NCBI RefSeq assembly: GCF_006974105.1
Contig: NZ_CP036282.1
Location: 992,001 to 1,056,000 of the forward strand
Origin: Rhodoferax aquaticus
GTDB lineage: Bacteria > Pseudomonadota > Gammaproteobacteria > Burkholderiales > Burkholderiaceae_C
Direction of reading: 5' to 3'
Length of the DNA: 64,000 bases
Shown here piece by piece: positions 31,035 to 41,641 of the stretch. The notes below the pieces were generated by a model, which did no database searches, was not told the DNA's origin, and worked only from the letters and a program-made list of their open reading frames with translations. Within the stretch, counting starts at the first letter, position 1, and each line of letters starts with the position of its first letter. The translations under genes were made by a program, and so were the position numbers.

Positions 31035-32759
31035 CTAGGGCTTCAGTCGCTTCATGGTTTCGAGCAAAGTCTCATTCTCGGCATTCAAGCCAAGGCCCTT
31101 TGTCCACACCTCTTGGGCCTCAGTTTGTTGCCCCATGCTCCACAAAACTTCACCTAAATGCGCGGCAATTTCAGCGTCCGGTTTTGCGGCAAACGCTTGC
31201 CGCAGCAGTCTCAATGCTTCCTGAGAGCGCCCGCTTCTAAACTCGGCCCAAGCTAAGCTGTCTACGATGTAGGGATCAAGTGGCGCAAACGCTAAGGCTT
31301 TTTTGATGAGTGCAATGGCTTCTGGCAGTCGTATGTTTCTGTCTGCAAGCGAATAGCCTAGGGCGTTGTACGCATAGTGGGCGTCCGGCTTTGCGGCAAT
31401 TACGCCACGAAGTAGGCGCTCCATTTCGTCCAGCGCACCTATCTTTTCCGCAACCATTGCCTTGTCGTAGGCCAAATCAGTATCTCCGGGGAAGCGTGCC
31501 AACGCATCGCCAAGCAACTGATGCGCTTCTTGAAAGCGCTTGTGGTCCCGCAATAGTTGGACTTCCGCATTGAGCTTCATTCGTGCGTCTTCCGGCTGTG
31601 ACTCGGGTAGATTGCGAATTAGAGCGCGTGCCTCATCCACTTTGCCTTGCCGCGCAAGTAAGCTTGCTTTGCGCGTCTGAATTCGAGCGATGTCTTGGCT
31701 ACTCTTGATTTTTTGCAAGAACTGGAGCCCTGCATCGTACTGTTGCTTGCGCTCCTCGATTTCCGCCAACAAAAGGTAGGCCTGAACCAAGCCGCGAGGT
31801 GTTTCCTCTGTTCCTTTGAGAGTTGGGATAAGTAAATCGACGTACTTCTTCAGTGATGCTTCCGCCTGGGTATGGCGTTTGTCTTGCAATTCAAGCGATC
31901 CACGTACAAGCCACCCGTCCCCATAGTCCGGATGTTTGCCAGTAAGCAACAGCATTTGCGCGTATGCGTCCGGGTAACGCTGCGCATCCAACAGTTTCCG
32001 TGTGTAGGCCATGCGCATGTCTGCAGTCGGGCTTCCTGCCAAGTAGGTTTTTACGATGGCCTCAGCGGCGGGCCTATCCGGGCTGATCAGATTCAGAGCC
32101 AAGGCAGCAGGCTCTTCGGACATTGGGTTGAGCTTCGCTGCATTTTTGGCTGCCTGCAACGCGCCCTCTGAGTCAGACGCTATCAAACGCATTTGTCCTA
32201 TAACCGCCCAAGCTAAAGGGCCGGTTTCCACATGGCTCAGCTCGGATTGCAGTGCTTGCTCCACGGTAGTGGTCGCAGCTTTCTTATCCGTCGCACGTGC
32301 GAAGTAGCGAGGTATCAGCGCGATGGCGACTAGCTTGTCGCGCACGGACGCAACTGCAACCTCTTTTTTGAGTGGCTCTAGTGCTTCTGGAATACGGTTC
32401 AGTCCAATCAGAATCTGAATGACATAGCGATTGGCTTCGCGGGAGGCAGGAAACGCTTTGGCCCATGCCTGCGACGCCATAAGCGCGGACGGGCCATTGC
32501 GCGCACTAAGCGATAAGCCAACCGCGCGCTCATACAACTGTTCAGAGTTGGCGCGGCGGGCCGCATCCAGCATTAATGAAAAAGCCGAATCAATGTCTCC
32601 ACTCTCTGCGCTCAACTCGCTCACCAAGAGCTGGTGGAATAGAACGGCGCTCAAATTTGAGTTCTTGACTTCTGGTGGTTTCTGCAGAGCTTGCGCATAG
32701 GCGCAGCTGGCTACAAGCAGCCCCAGTGTGAAGCCCATCAGGCGTTTGATTCTGTACAT
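31035..32759 (-). CDS. Exported tetratricopeptide-repeat protein
   Basis: A 574-residue protein beginning [19 protein letters not shown] with a signal peptide ending near AYAQ. The rest is almost wholly helical, with TPR-like repeats clearest between residues ~260 and 560 (for example [38 protein letters not shown]). It probably acts as a periplasmic scaffold. It is the first gene of the leftward group with lolB and ispE, and such TPR proteins upstream of lolB are frequent in betaproteobacteria. An upstream Met at 32777 would weaken the signal peptide. It is divergent from mutM with ~40 bp between starts. Confidence 0.85.
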   Translation of the reverse strand: MYRIKRLMGFTLGLLVASCAYAQALQKPPEVKNSNLSAVLFHQLLVSELSAESGDIDSAFSLMLDAARRANSEQLYERAVGLSLSARNGPSALMASQAWAKAFPASREANRYVIQILIGLNRIPEALEPLKKEVAVASVRDKLVAIALIPRYFARATDKKAATTTVEQALQSELSHVETGPLAWAVIGQMRLIASDSEGALQAAKNAAKLNPMSEEPAALALNLISPDRPAAEAIVKTYLAGSPTADMRMAYTRKLLDAQRYPDAYAQMLLLTGKHPDYGDGWLVRGSLELQDKRHTQAEASLKKYVDLLIPTLKGTEETPRGLVQAYLLLAEIEERKQQYDAGLQFLQKIKSSQDIARIQTRKASLLARQGKVDEARALIRNLPESQPEDARMKLNAEVQLLRDHKRFQEAHQLLGDALARFPGDTDLAYDKAMVAEKIGALDEMERLLRGVIAAKPDAHYAYNALGYSLADRNIRLPEAIALIKKALAFAPLDPYIVDSLAWAEFRSGRSQEALRLLRQAFAAKPDAEIAAHLGEVLWSMGQQTEAQEVWTKGLGLNAENETLLETMKRLKP

Positions 32760-32797
32760 CAAGCCATAATAATCCAACTACATGGACGACACACTGC

Positions 32798-33613
32798 ATG
32801 CCCGAATTACCTGAAGTTGAAGTCACTCGCTTGACCCTGGTTGCAGGTATTCGTGGCGCCAAGGTGCAGGCCCTTTACTTGGGGAAACCACTTCGCTGGC
32901 CGTTGAATTGCCCCACCGACGATTTGATTGGGCGGCGAATCCTCGGCGTGCGCAGGCGTGGCAAATACTTGTTGTTTGACTTGGAGCATGGGCTACTGCT
33001 TGTGCATTTGGGTATGTCTGGCAGTCTGTCATTTGCAACCACACTGCCGGCACGCGGACCTCATGACCATTTTGAGCTGCTCACAGACCAGGGCACTTTG
33101 CGCTTGCATGACCCACGCCGATTTGGCGCGGTGGTGTACGCAGATGCCGAGTCAGCGCCCATCGCGCAGAAGCTTCTTGGCAAATTGGGTATGGAGCCTT
33201 TGGGTGATGGTTTCCTCTCGTCAGACTTTGTGGGCGGACTCAAGCGCCGCAATTCGCCCATTAAGCAAGTACTGTTGGCTGGTGACCTTGTGGTCGGGGT
33301 TGGCAATATCTACGCTTCTGAAGTTTTGTTTATGGCAGGTATACGGCCCAGTACAAAAGCTTCGACACTCAGTCGACCCAAAGTCTTGCGCTTGCACCAT
33401 GCGATTCAACAGGTGTTAGCGCGGGCAGTCGAGCTAGGGGGCACAACTCTGAAAGACTTTTCAAACGCACACGGCGATTTAGGGCACTTCCAGCACGAAA
33501 CTATGGTGTACGGACGCCAAGGCTTGCCGTGCAAGGTCTGCAACTCAGAGGTTCGGATGATTCGTCAAGGTCAACGCTCCACCTATTTTTGCCCCACTTG
33601 CCAAAAGCGATGA
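32798..33613 (+). CDS. mutM: Formamidopyrimidine-DNA glycosylase
   Basis: Bifunctional glycosylase/AP lyase removing 8-oxoguanine and Fapy lesions. MPELPEVE supplies the catalytic Pro (after Met removal) and Glu. The C-terminal zinc finger is C-x2-C-x16-C-x2-C, ending YFCPTCQKR, and LPCKVC opens it. The 271-residue length is typical. It lies two genes before mutY, the glycosylase acting on A opposite 8-oxoG, so both GO-system enzymes are encoded in one 4-kb stretch. Confidence 0.97.
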   Translation: MPELPEVEVTRLTLVAGIRGAKVQALYLGKPLRWPLNCPTDDLIGRRILGVRRRGKYLLFDLEHGLLLVHLGMSGSLSFATTLPARGPHDHFELLTDQGTLRLHDPRRFGAVVYADAESAPIAQKLLGKLGMEPLGDGFLSSDFVGGLKRRNSPIKQVLLAGDLVVGVGNIYASEVLFMAGIRPSTKASTLSRPKVLRLHHAIQQVLARAVELGGTTLKDFSNAHGDLGHFQHETMVYGRQGLPCKVCNSEVRMIRQGQRSTYFCPTCQKR

Positions 33614-33661
33614 GGCCCAAACGGGGCGGAATGCTATATTGAAGGATTCCGTGGGGGACTC

Positions 33662-35611
33662 TTGGCTACATCATTCAACGAACAATTTGACCAACTCGGC
33701 ACTTGGCGGCGCGAGTTTGCGCTCCGTCTAAAGCTGCTAGCTGAGTGGATGAAGGACCACGATCTGCTGGACGCAGGCGTGGAAGAGCGGTTGCGCCGTT
33801 TGGAAACCCAGGTGCGCTCCGATAAGGTAATGGTTGCGTTTGTGGCGGAGTTTTCGCGCGGCAAATCCGAGATGATTAATGCGGTGTTTTTTGCCGGATA
33901 TGGCCGTCGCATCATGCCCGCCAGCGCTGGGCGCACGACGATGTGCCCCACAGAAATGGGTTACGACGCAGATGTACCACCCTGTTTACGACTTTTACCG
34001 ATAGAAACACGTTTGCAGCCACAGGCACTCATGGAGTGGCGAATGGCCCCGGAAAAATGGGTGCGCTTTGACTTGGATGTCAATAATCCACAGCATTTAG
34101 CAAAGTCGCTTGAGAAAGTGGCAGAGACAATCAAGGTTACCCAAGACGAAGCGCGCTCGCTTGGGTTTTGGCATAACCAGTCGCCACAAGACAACCCCAT
34201 GGTGGACGCTCACGGCATGGTGGAAGTTCCGCGTTGGCGTCATGCGTTGATCAACATTGCGCACCCTTTGTTAAAGCAAGGGTTGGTGATTTTGGATACC
34301 CCGGGCTTGAATGCCATTGGCGCTGAACCAGAGTTGACGGTCAGCCTCATTCCCCAGGCACATGCCGTGGTCTTTATTTTGGGAGCAGACACCGGAGTTA
34401 CCAAATCCGATTTGTCTATTTGGCGTGAGCATTTGATCACCGAATCTAGCGAGGCGGATACACGCTTGGTGGTGCTTAACAAGATCGACACTATGTGGGA
34501 TGCGCTTAGCACCCCGCAGCAAATTGACTCTGAAATTGAGCGTCAAAAGGCATCCACTGCACAGATTCTGGAAATCGCGCAGGACCATGTCATCGCAGTG
34601 TCGGCACAAAAAGGATTGGTTGCCAAAGTCACCAAAGACGATGAGCTTTTGCAACAGAGTTGTTTGCTTCAGCTGGAGGATGCACTTGGCAATGGCATCA
34701 TGGGGCGCAGGCAAAAAATCTTGAGTCAAGCGATGGCGGATGGCATCAAGGCTTTGCGCCAAGAAACAGGCCGGGTTATCAACATTCGCAAGCGTGATTT
34801 GAACGAGCAGACCTTGGAGCTCAAAGGCTTGCAAGGGAAAAATGCCACCGTCATCAAAAACATGCGCGCACGCATTGCTGACGAGCAAAGCGAGTTCGAC
34901 GTGGGCGGTGCGAAGATTCATGCGGTTCGGTCTGTGCACTTGAAACTCTTGCGAGAAGTTTTTCTGCTTCTAGGGTCCAGCGTGCTGAAACGAGAAATGG
35001 CCGAGTTGACCATCGTGCTGACTCAAAAGGGCCTCAAAATTGGCGCCAAGAAAGCCTATGGGGATACTTTTGAGAAGCTGCGTGCCAATCTCAAGACGGT
35101 GCAGAGCATCGTTGCTGAAATTCAATCGATGTTGAATGCCTCATTTCGCCAGCTCAATGCGGAGTACGGCTTGTCTTTGCAAGCACCTAGTGAGCCCCAA
35201 GTCTCGGGGGTCATTGCAGAGTTAGACATGATCGAACGCAACCATTTGCAGTACTTGGGCGTGGGTAATGCCTTTAAGCTGGCTCAGGTGGAGTTTTCTG
35301 ACCGATTGGTCCGCGCACTCTCTACCCGTGTGCGCAGCGTGCACGAGTCAGCTCTGGCTGAAGTTGAGCTGTGGAGCAAAACGGCCGCAGCACAACTCGA
35401 TGCCCAAATGCGCGAACGTCGGCGCAATTTCACGCGCCGCATCGAGGCTATTGACCGGATTCAGCAAGCCTCCGGTGGTTTGGAAGATCGCATTGTTGAA
35501 ATTGACCAGCAGGTCCATACCCTGAGTCAACTAGACGTCAAACTCACTGAGCTAACGTCTTACTTAATTGCCGCACACGACAGTGCAAGGCAATTGGCCC
35601 CCTCAGCTTGA
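33662..35611 (+). CDS. Dynamin-like GTPase
   Basis: A 649-residue dynamin-family GTPase starting at TTG after GTGGGGGA. G1 is AEFSRGKSEMINA, the Thr of G2 lies in GRTTMCPTE, G3 is DTPGLNA and G4 NKID. The C-terminal two thirds are helical with long charged stretches, as in bacterial dynamin-like proteins that bind or remodel membranes. No transmembrane helix is obvious. It overlaps the mutY start by 4 bp and follows mutM by 48 bp, so it is co-transcribed with two DNA-repair genes; the reason is unknown. Confidence 0.88.
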   Translation: MATSFNEQFDQLGTWRREFALRLKLLAEWMKDHDLLDAGVEERLRRLETQVRSDKVMVAFVAEFSRGKSEMINAVFFAGYGRRIMPASAGRTTMCPTEMGYDADVPPCLRLLPIETRLQPQALMEWRMAPEKWVRFDLDVNNPQHLAKSLEKVAETIKVTQDEARSLGFWHNQSPQDNPMVDAHGMVEVPRWRHALINIAHPLLKQGLVILDTPGLNAIGAEPELTVSLIPQAHAVVFILGADTGVTKSDLSIWREHLITESSEADTRLVVLNKIDTMWDALSTPQQIDSEIERQKASTAQILEIAQDHVIAVSAQKGLVAKVTKDDELLQQSCLLQLEDALGNGIMGRRQKILSQAMADGIKALRQETGRVINIRKRDLNEQTLELKGLQGKNATVIKNMRARIADEQSEFDVGGAKIHAVRSVHLKLLREVFLLLGSSVLKREMAELTIVLTQKGLKIGAKKAYGDTFEKLRANLKTVQSIVAEIQSMLNASFRQLNAEYGLSLQAPSEPQVSGVIAELDMIERNHLQYLGVGNAFKLAQVEFSDRLVRALSTRVRSVHESALAEVELWSKTAAAQLDAQMRERRRNFTRRIEAIDRIQQASGGLEDRIVEIDQQVHTLSQLDVKLTELTSYLIAAHDSARQLAPSA

Positions 35612-36666
35612 GTACGCCTATGGAGTCGGGTGTGTTCGCCAGCGCAGTGGTGGCATGGCAAGCTGTGCATGGTCGAAACAGCTTGCCTTGGCAGAACACC
35701 CAAGACCCCTACCGGGTGTGGTTGTCAGAGATCATGCTGCAGCAGACCCAAGTGGTCACCGTCAAGGACTACTTTGCACGGTTTTTGGCGCGATTCCCCA
35801 CGGTGCAAACATTGGCCGAAGCCAGTTTGGACGAGGTGTTGGGCTTGTGGAGTGGCCTTGGCTACTACAGCCGGGCCAGAAATCTGCACCGTTGCGCCCA
35901 AGACGTGATGCACCTGCATGGCGGTAGTTTTCCAAGTTCCGCCGCTGTCCTCGTCACGTTGCCCGGCATCGGGCGTTCTACGGCGGCGGCCATTGCTTCT
36001 TTGTGTTTTGGCGAGCGTGTTGCCATCATGGACGCCAATGTCAAGCGCGTGCTGACCCGCGCGCTCGGGTTTGATTCGGACCTAGCCTCGGCGCGCAACG
36101 AACGCACGCTGTGGGACCTAGCGGAGACGCTGTTGCCAGCGCAAGCCGAAAATGCCCAAGCCATGCCCCGCTATACCCAAGGCATGATGGATTTGGGTGC
36201 AACAGTGTGCACCCCCAAAAAACCGCAGTGTTTGCTCTGCCCGGTCAACCGGTTTTGCATGGCGGCCAAAGCTGGAAACCCAGAGGTTTATCCCGTTCGC
36301 ACACGTAAACTAAAGCGCTCAACGCAGTCGCTTTGGCTGCTCTGGGTGCACACGGCGGACATGGCGGTGGCACTCTCTCAGCGGCCGACACCGGGCGTGT
36401 GGGCGGGTTTGTATTGCCTTCCTCTGTTTGACAGTGAAGCCGAGCTATTGGCAGCGGTGCCGGAGCATTTGCAACGGCAACTGCATCCAGCGCCCGTGTT
36501 CACCCATGTGCTGACCCATAAAGATTTGCACATGCACCCATGGTCTTTAACTGTGGCTCAGCCAGACTGGAAACCCCAAGACAGCCAATGGATGGCGCGA
36601 GACACCTGGGAGGCCATGGGCCTGCCGGCCCCCATCCGCAAACTGCTGTCACCGCTGGCAAGCTAA
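35608..36666 (+). CDS. mutY: A/G-specific adenine glycosylase
   Basis: Removes adenine mispaired with 8-oxoguanine. Catalytic Glu lies in [10 protein letters not shown], the helix-hairpin-helix in [15 protein letters not shown] with the Asp in [11 protein letters not shown], and the [4Fe-4S] loop in [17 protein letters not shown]. The C-terminal Nudix-like domain that reads 8-oxoG spans about residues 230-350. A TTG at 35608 overlaps the dynamin stop, and an ATG at 35620 is an alternative start. Convergent with rapZ; the two coding ends overlap by 4 bp. Confidence 0.97.
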   Translation: MSTPMESGVFASAVVAWQAVHGRNSLPWQNTQDPYRVWLSEIMLQQTQVVTVKDYFARFLARFPTVQTLAEASLDEVLGLWSGLGYYSRARNLHRCAQDVMHLHGGSFPSSAAVLVTLPGIGRSTAAAIASLCFGERVAIMDANVKRVLTRALGFDSDLASARNERTLWDLAETLLPAQAENAQAMPRYTQGMMDLGATVCTPKKPQCLLCPVNRFCMAAKAGNPEVYPVRTRKLKRSTQSLWLLWVHTADMAVALSQRPTPGVWAGLYCLPLFDSEAELLAAVPEHLQRQLHPAPVFTHVLTHKDLHMHPWSLTVAQPDWKPQDSQWMARDTWEAMGLPAPIRKLLSPLAS

Positions 36667-37541
36667 TGCACCTGCAAAGCGTCCATTTCACGGTGGCGTT
36701 TTAGTGTGACCCACTGCGTCTCAAATTGAGCAGCCAACTGCTCCACCAAATACACAGACCTGTGCTGACCGCCCGTACAGCCAATGGCCACGGTGACGTA
36801 GCTGCGATGGTCTTTGGCAATAGCGCCCAACCAGTGCTCCAAGAACTGGGCAATGTGCTGCTGCATGACGCCTACTTCGGTTTGCGCACGTAAGTAGTCG
36901 GCAACGGCAGGGTCTTTGCCCGTCAGGCGCTTGAGTTCGGCCTCGTAATGGGGGTTCGGCAGCATGCGAACATCAAATACATAGTCGGCGTCGGTGGGCA
37001 CACCGCGTTTAAACGCAAAGGACTCAAATACCAACGTTAATTGGTCTCCCGGGGTCGCAATCAGTGTTTTGACATAGCCTTGCAGTTGCGCCGCGCGAAT
37101 GATGCTGGAGTCAATGACATGGGCCTGTTCGCGCAGCACAGCCAAAAGCTCACGCTCCAGCTCTATCGCGTCCATCAGCGCGCGCCGATCATCGTCTTGA
37201 GGCATCCGCGTGTCCACCTGCGAGAGTGGGTGCTTGCGCCGTGTCTCTGAGTACCGGCGGACTAGAGTTTCGGTAGCCGCGTCTAGAAAAATGAGCTTAA
37301 CCACCACACCTTGTGCCCGCAGGGCCTCAAGCTGCTTGGGAACGATGGGGAGGGAAGTCGCACTGCGTACATCCATGGCAATGGCCAAGTGTCTGACTTG
37401 ATGTTGCCGCTCAAGTTCAACAAACGGCATCAAGAGCTCGGGTGGCAGATTGTCCACACAGTAAAAGCCTGCGTCTTCGAGGGCGTGCAGGGCGACCGAT
37501 TTGCCCGAGCCAGACATTCCCGTGATCAGCACGATCTCCAT
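36663..37541 (-). CDS. rapZ: RNase adapter protein RapZ
   Basis: P-loop protein that in enterics guides RNase E to the sRNA GlmZ to control glucosamine-6-phosphate synthase, and binds GlcN6P. The Walker A motif GMSGSGKS is near the N-terminus, and [14 protein letters not shown] in the C-terminal domain is diagnostic. The ATG at 37541 is chosen because AAGGGG lies 7 bases upstream (292 residues); 37545-37547 is too close to it. GlmZ itself is not expected in this lineage, so the local target is unknown. Confidence 0.94.
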   Translation of the reverse strand: MEIVLITGMSGSGKSVALHALEDAGFYCVDNLPPELLMPFVELERQHQVRHLAIAMDVRSATSLPIVPKQLEALRAQGVVVKLIFLDAATETLVRRYSETRRKHPLSQVDTRMPQDDDRRALMDAIELERELLAVLREQAHVIDSSIIRAAQLQGYVKTLIATPGDQLTLVFESFAFKRGVPTDADYVFDVRMLPNPHYEAELKRLTGKDPAVADYLRAQTEVGVMQQHIAQFLEHWLGAIAKDHRSYVTVAIGCTGGQHRSVYLVEQLAAQFETQWVTLKRHREMDALQVH

Positions 37542-37565
37542 CGACATACCCCTTTAGTTGTGAAT

Positions 37566-39215
37566 TTACAGGCCTGTTACCAGCATCTCGCGCGCATGGG
37601 CCAGGGTGGCATCCGATATCTTTTCACCTCCGAGCATGCGTGCTATCTCGGCAACACGCATGTCACCTTGAGCAACCGAGACTGTACTGAGCGTCTGCTT
37701 TGCATCGCGTTGCTTGGCAACCACCAAATGGTGATCGGCACAGCTTGCGACTTGGGGCAAATGGGTGACAGCCAATACTTGGCGGTCTATGCCCAATTGG
37801 CGCATGAGGCGCCCGACAGTTTGGGCGACCGCACCGCCCACGCCGGAGTCCACTTCGTCAAAGATGAGGGTTTGCGCAGTGCCCAGCTGGCTGGTGGTTA
37901 CCGCAATGGCTAACGCCATGCGTGACAACTCACCGCCTGAGGCCACTTTGCCCACGGGCCTAGGCGTGCTACCTGGGTGGCCCGCTGCCAAGAAGCTCAC
38001 GTCTTCTAGCCCACTTTGCATCGCTTGTGGGCTGGCCTCAAGCGCCACATGAAACTGCCCACCTTGCATACCCAAGCCTTGCATCGCTTGGGTAATGGCC
38101 TGTGCCAGCAAGGGCGCTGCCTTGGTTCGGGCTTTGGAGATGGATTTGGCTTCTGCCATATACGCAGCTTCGGCTTTTCTCTCACGCTGCTGCAGGCCTT
38201 CTAGGTCGGTAGCCGCATCGAGTTGCAGGCGTTCTGCCTTCCAGCTATCCAAGAGGGTGGGCAAGTCTTCGGGGCTGCGTTTGTAGCGCCGTGCCAGTGA
38301 CACCCAGAGCCCCAAGCGTTCATCCAAATCGGCCAAGCGCTCGGGGTCTAGCTCAGTGCGCCGAATATAGGCGCGCAGGGTGTGCACCGTGTCTTCCACC
38401 TGCGCAATGCTAGACGCCAATAGTTCAGCTGGCTCCTTAAAGTCTGCCTCTACATGGCTTTGGCTTTGCAGCTGTTGCATGGCCCCGTGCAGCAGCGTCA
38501 GCGCATTGCTGTCTTCGTCCTCCAACAGGGTGAGCGCGCCCTGTGCCGCATCCAACAAGGCTTGCCCATTGGACAAACGGCTGTGGCTGGTGTTGAGCTC
38601 ATCCCACTCGTCGGCTTGGGGGGCGAGCTTTTCAACCTCTCCAATTTGCCATGCCAGCCGCTCACGTTCGCGTTGCAGCGAGTCTTGCGCATCTTTCGCT
38701 TGGCTCAGCGCGGCTTGTGCCTGGCGCCAAGCACTCCACAGGGTGCTGAGCTGGGCCGTAGACACCTTGGCATAAGCATCCAACAGGCCGCGCACTGCGT
38801 AAGGGCGGGTAAGGCTTTGCCAGGCGTGCTGACCGTGGATGTCTAGCAATTGTTCCCCAATGGCACGCAGCTGCTGCGCTGTAGCGGGGCTGCCATTCAC
38901 CCAAGCCCGGCTTTTGCCTTGTTGGTCTACCGTGCGGCGCAGCAGCAAGACCTCGGCATTGTCAAAGCCCGCTTCTTCTAGCAAGGGCAGCACCTGCGCT
39001 GGCGTGTCAAATTCAGCGCTGACATCGGTGCGGCTGGCGCCTTCACGGATCACGCCGACGTCGGCCCTTGCGCCGGTTACCAGCTGCAAGGCGTCAATGA
39101 GGATGGATTTGCCGGCCCCGGTTTCGCCGGTGAGTACCGTAAATCCGCTTTCAAAGTCCAGTTCTAGCTCGCTCACGATGACAAAGTCACGCAAGACAAT
39201 TCGTTTGAGACCCAC
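37566..39215 (-). CDS. recN: DNA repair protein RecN
   Basis: SMC-like ATPase for double-strand-break repair, ~549 residues. Walker A GETGAGKSILIDAL is near residue 35, followed by a long coiled coil (about 150-350). The C-terminal half has ASGGELSRMALAI and Walker B LIFDEVDSGVGG. A GTG at 39215 is preferred over ATG 39239 because TTGGAGG sits 8 bases upstream and the protein then begins MGLKRIVLRDFVIV, like other RecN. It lies downstream of nadK, as in E. coli. Confidence 0.96.
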   Translation of the reverse strand: MGLKRIVLRDFVIVSELELDFESGFTVLTGETGAGKSILIDALQLVTGARADVGVIREGASRTDVSAEFDTPAQVLPLLEEAGFDNAEVLLLRRTVDQQGKSRAWVNGSPATAQQLRAIGEQLLDIHGQHAWQSLTRPYAVRGLLDAYAKVSTAQLSTLWSAWRQAQAALSQAKDAQDSLQRERERLAWQIGEVEKLAPQADEWDELNTSHSRLSNGQALLDAAQGALTLLEDEDSNALTLLHGAMQQLQSQSHVEADFKEPAELLASSIAQVEDTVHTLRAYIRRTELDPERLADLDERLGLWVSLARRYKRSPEDLPTLLDSWKAERLQLDAATDLEGLQQRERKAEAAYMAEAKSISKARTKAAPLLAQAITQAMQGLGMQGGQFHVALEASPQAMQSGLEDVSFLAAGHPGSTPRPVGKVASGGELSRMALAIAVTTSQLGTAQTLIFDEVDSGVGGAVAQTVGRLMRQLGIDRQVLAVTHLPQVASCADHHLVVAKQRDAKQTLSTVSVAQGDMRVAEIARMLGGEKISDATLAHAREMLVTGL

Positions 39216-39262
39216 TACGCTTGCCTCCAAGTCAGGCACAAAGTGTTGTGGTTTGCACGCAT

Positions 39263-40159
39263 TTAAACGGCTCCTTCATTCCAATGTAGTTTTTGACGCA
39301 AGGTGTCAAAGTACGACCATCCGCGCGGATGCAAAAAGCGCACATGGTGCTGCGATTGGGTAACCACGATGCGGTCACCGTGCATCAAAGTGGCCAAAGA
39401 CTGCATATCGAAATTGGCACTGGCATCACGTCCCGCTACTATTTCTATAGCTATCTCCGCAATATTGGCGAGCACAATTGGCCTATTTGATAATGTGTGT
39501 GGCGCAATTGGCACCATTACCCACCCGGGGATAGAGGGATGCAGCAATGGCCCCCCAGCCGACAGTGAGTAGGCGGTAGACCCTGTGGGGGTGGCGATGA
39601 TCAAGCCGTCCGCCCGCTGGTTAGCCACAAAGTGCCCGTCGACTTCCACCCGCAGCTCCACCATGCCAGATGTAGCGCCACGGTTGACCACCACATCGTT
39701 CATGGCCAGTGCAGAAAACACGCAATGGCCATCACGCATCACGCGGGCTTGCATCAAGCCCCGGTGGTCTTCCTCAAACTCGCCAGCCAACATAGGCAGC
39801 AGCGAACTCTGGAACTTATCGAACGGAATGTCGGTGATAAAGCCCAAGCGCCCTTGGTTGATACCAATGAGCGGCACCCCGTACTGCGCCAGCTGGCGAC
39901 CAATGCCGAGCATGGTGCCGTCGCCCCCAACCACAAGGCACAGGTCACAACTCTCACCTATGCCTGCCACATCCATCTCTGTGTAGCGGTGCAGCCCCAT
40001 ATTGGCGGCGGTGTCTTTCTCAACCACCACGTCACAGCCATGGTCCATCAAGAAATGGGCGATTTTTTCCAACGCGTGCTTCGAAGATGCCCCCCCCGCA
40101 CCTGCGGCAGTGGCCTGGTACTTGCCAACGAGAGCAACCTGTCTAAATTGGGACTTCAT
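39263..40159 (-). CDS. nadK: NAD kinase
   Basis: Phosphorylates NAD+ to NADP+. [15 protein letters not shown] carries the GGDG catalytic motif, [12 protein letters not shown] follows, and [19 protein letters not shown] closes the active site. ATG at 40159 gives 298 residues; a TTG two codons upstream is less likely. It is divergent from hrcA with ~28 bp between the starts, so promoters overlap in a very short region or lie within the genes. Confidence 0.97.
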   Translation of the reverse strand: MKSQFRQVALVGKYQATAAGAGGASSKHALEKIAHFLMDHGCDVVVEKDTAANMGLHRYTEMDVAGIGESCDLCLVVGGDGTMLGIGRQLAQYGVPLIGINQGRLGFITDIPFDKFQSSLLPMLAGEFEEDHRGLMQARVMRDGHCVFSALAMNDVVVNRGATSGMVELRVEVDGHFVANQRADGLIIATPTGSTAYSLSAGGPLLHPSIPGWVMVPIAPHTLSNRPIVLANIAEIAIEIVAGRDASANFDMQSLATLMHGDRIVVTQSQHHVRFLHPRGWSYFDTLRQKLHWNEGAV

Positions 40160-40187
40160 TGGCAAATTACATCACTAAAATGTGTCG

Positions 40188-41192
40188 ATGCTTGATGATC
40201 GTTCTAAGTTGTTGATGAAAGCTCTGGTTGAGCGTTATATCGCTGACGGTCAGCCTGTGGGAAGCCGTACTTTGTCTAAGGCCTCTGGCCTAGAGTTGTC
40301 TCCCGCTACGATCCGCAATGTGATGTCTGACCTAGAGGAACTGGGGCTCATCGTAAGCCCGCACACCTCGGCAGGGCGCATCCCCACCGCGCGTGGCTAC
40401 CGCTTGTTTGTGGACACCATGCTTACGGCGCAACCGGCACAGTACGCCAGCCACAGCTTGGCGCCTGACCAGCCGCAGCGCGTGATTTCTAACGCCGCGA
40501 ATTTGCTCTCCAGCTTGTCGCAGTTTGTAGGCGTTGTTGTGGCACCGCGGCGTGCGTCTGTGTTCAGGCACATGGAGTTTTTGCGGCTCTCTGAGCGTCG
40601 TGTGTTGGTCATCATTGTGTCGCCCGATGGCGATGTGCAAAACCGCGTGATCTACACCGAGGTGGACTACACCCAAGCCCAACTGGTCGAGACGGCCAAC
40701 TTTCTCAATAGCAACTACCTGGGTCTAGACATTGAGCAGGTGCGCGACCGGCTGAAGGGCGAAGTAGAAAGCCTGCGCTCCGAAATCGCCAGCCTGATGC
40801 AAGCCGCAGTGACCGCTGGCACAGAGGCCATGACCGAAACCCAAGATGACGTGGTCATCTCGGGCGAACGTAACTTGCTCTCTGTGTCCGATTTTTCCAG
40901 CGACATGAGCCACCTGCGCCGCGCCTTTGATCTGTTTGAGCAAAAAGCCCAGCTCATGCGCTTACTGGACAACACCGGCCAGGCCGAAGGTGTGCGTATA
41001 TTTATTGGCGGCGAGAGCCAAGTCGTACCGTTTGAAGACCTGTCCATCGTGAGTTCACCCTACGAAGTCGATGGCAAAGTGGTAGGCACCTTGGGCGTGA
41101 TCGGCCCCACCCGCATGGCCTACGACCGCATGATCCAAATAGTGGACATCACATCAAAATTGGTGAGCAACGCTCTAAGCCACCACAAGTAG
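40188..41192 (+). CDS. hrcA: Heat-inducible transcription repressor HrcA
   Basis: Represses groESL and dnaK-type operons at CIRCE operators; activity depends on GroEL. The 334-residue protein has the N-terminal winged helix [19 protein letters not shown], followed by [16 protein letters not shown], both diagnostic. I found no CIRCE element in the window, so hrcA is not self-regulated here by an obvious site. tRNA and the mobile island follow directly. Confidence 0.97.
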   Translation: MLDDRSKLLMKALVERYIADGQPVGSRTLSKASGLELSPATIRNVMSDLEELGLIVSPHTSAGRIPTARGYRLFVDTMLTAQPAQYASHSLAPDQPQRVISNAANLLSSLSQFVGVVVAPRRASVFRHMEFLRLSERRVLVIIVSPDGDVQNRVIYTEVDYTQAQLVETANFLNSNYLGLDIEQVRDRLKGEVESLRSEIASLMQAAVTAGTEAMTETQDDVVISGERNLLSVSDFSSDMSHLRRAFDLFEQKAQLMRLLDNTGQAEGVRIFIGGESQVVPFEDLSIVSSPYEVDGKVVGTLGVIGPTRMAYDRMIQIVDITSKLVSNALSHHK

Positions 41193-41216
41193 CCCGTTAC
41201 AATAGCGGGCTGGTTC

Positions 41217-41293
41217 GGGGCGTTAGCTCAGTTGGTTAGAGCAGAGGACTCATAATCCTTTGGTCGACAGTTCAAGTCTGTCACGCCCTACCA
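41217..41293 (+). tRNA. tRNA with CAT anticodon (Met or Ile2), island insertion site
   Basis: A 77-nt cloverleaf with CCA: acceptor GGGGCGT/ACGCCCT (first pair G-U), anticodon loop CTCATAA (CAT), T-arm GACAG-TTCAAGT-CTGTC. It is elongator Met or lysidine-dependent Ile2. The TTGGTCG variable region and TTCAAGTC resemble Ile2 tRNAs I know, so Ile2 is favoured, but not firmly. A TACAAT -10-like box lies at 41198. From the anticodon loop onward the gene is repeated at 46540, so its 3' half is supplied or copied by the island. Confidence 0.95.
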
Positions 41294-41298
41294 TTTAA
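41249..41298 (+). repeat. attL direct repeat (tRNA 3' half)
   Basis: 50 bp identical to 46540-46589, from the anticodon loop (CTCATAA) through CCA and TTTAA. The base before differs (A here, T at attR), fixing the repeat edge. Crossover within an anticodon loop is typical of many tRNA-targeting tyrosine recombinases. Confidence 0.95.
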
Positions 41299-41315
41299 TA
41301 CCGCGTCAGATATAG

Positions 41316-41352
41316 AAAGCCTGCTATTCAAAAGATAGCGGGCTTTTCTGTT
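41316..41352 (+). terminator. Terminator downstream of the tRNA (island copy)
   Basis: AAAGCCTGCTAT pairs with ATAGCGGGCTTT (one G-U) around a 7-nt loop, followed by TCTG and TTTTT. It lies inside the island and should end the tRNA transcript before the integrase; the original terminator is probably the hairpin at 46597. Confidence 0.75.
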
Positions 41353-41359
41353 TTTGGGC

Positions 41360-41408
41360 TCATGGGGCACTGGCGGGACACTGCGGCAGAATAAGTCAGA
41401 ACAATTGC
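41360..41408 (+). repeat. Left-end island repeat (GGGACACTG type)
   Basis: CTCATGGGGCACTGGCGGG followed by ACACTGCGGCAG and AGTCAGAACAATT closely matches 46399-46447 at the right end (ACTGGCGGGACACTG shared exactly; AGTCrGAACAATT shared with one change). Same orientation at both ends. Likely recombinase arm-type sites. Confidence 0.7.
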
Positions 41409-41480
41409 ACTATTGCTAGCACGCTGCTAGCCCTTTACTAGCGTCACTTTTGGAGCATTGGGAAGCGGTTTTTTGACGTC

Positions 41481-41500
41481 ACTGCCCCGCCAGTGTCCCA
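41481..41500 (-). repeat. Inverted copy of the island end repeat
   Basis: ACTGCCCCGCCAGTGTCCCA is the reverse complement of TGGGACACTGGCGGGGCAGT, the same motif as at 41360 and 46404 but in opposite orientation. Paired inverted and direct copies are common among accessory sites of tyrosine integrases. Confidence 0.65.
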
Positions 41501-41641
41501 ATTTGGTTGGGCAACCATAAAAAACATATATAAAACAACGGTCTATTTAATTAGATCAATGGATTGTTGATCTGTTGTTGCCATTTATGCCCAGTTCCGC
41601 CACACTCCTTTCATTAGTTTTCAATGATTCAAGGGGGCAAC

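Larger units (their letters stand above)
41299..41641. other. Non-coding left end of the island
   Basis: A 343-bp stretch with no convincing gene. It holds a terminator hairpin (41316-41352), a GGGACACTG-type end repeat (41360-41408), three (G)CTAGC motifs 11-12 bp apart (41415, 41426, 41437), an inverted copy of the end repeat (41481-41500), and an AT-rich region with the inverted repeat GATCAA-N7-TTGATC at 41554-41572 upstream of the integrase. These are candidate arm sites, excisionase sites and an integrase operator. Confidence 0.6.
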
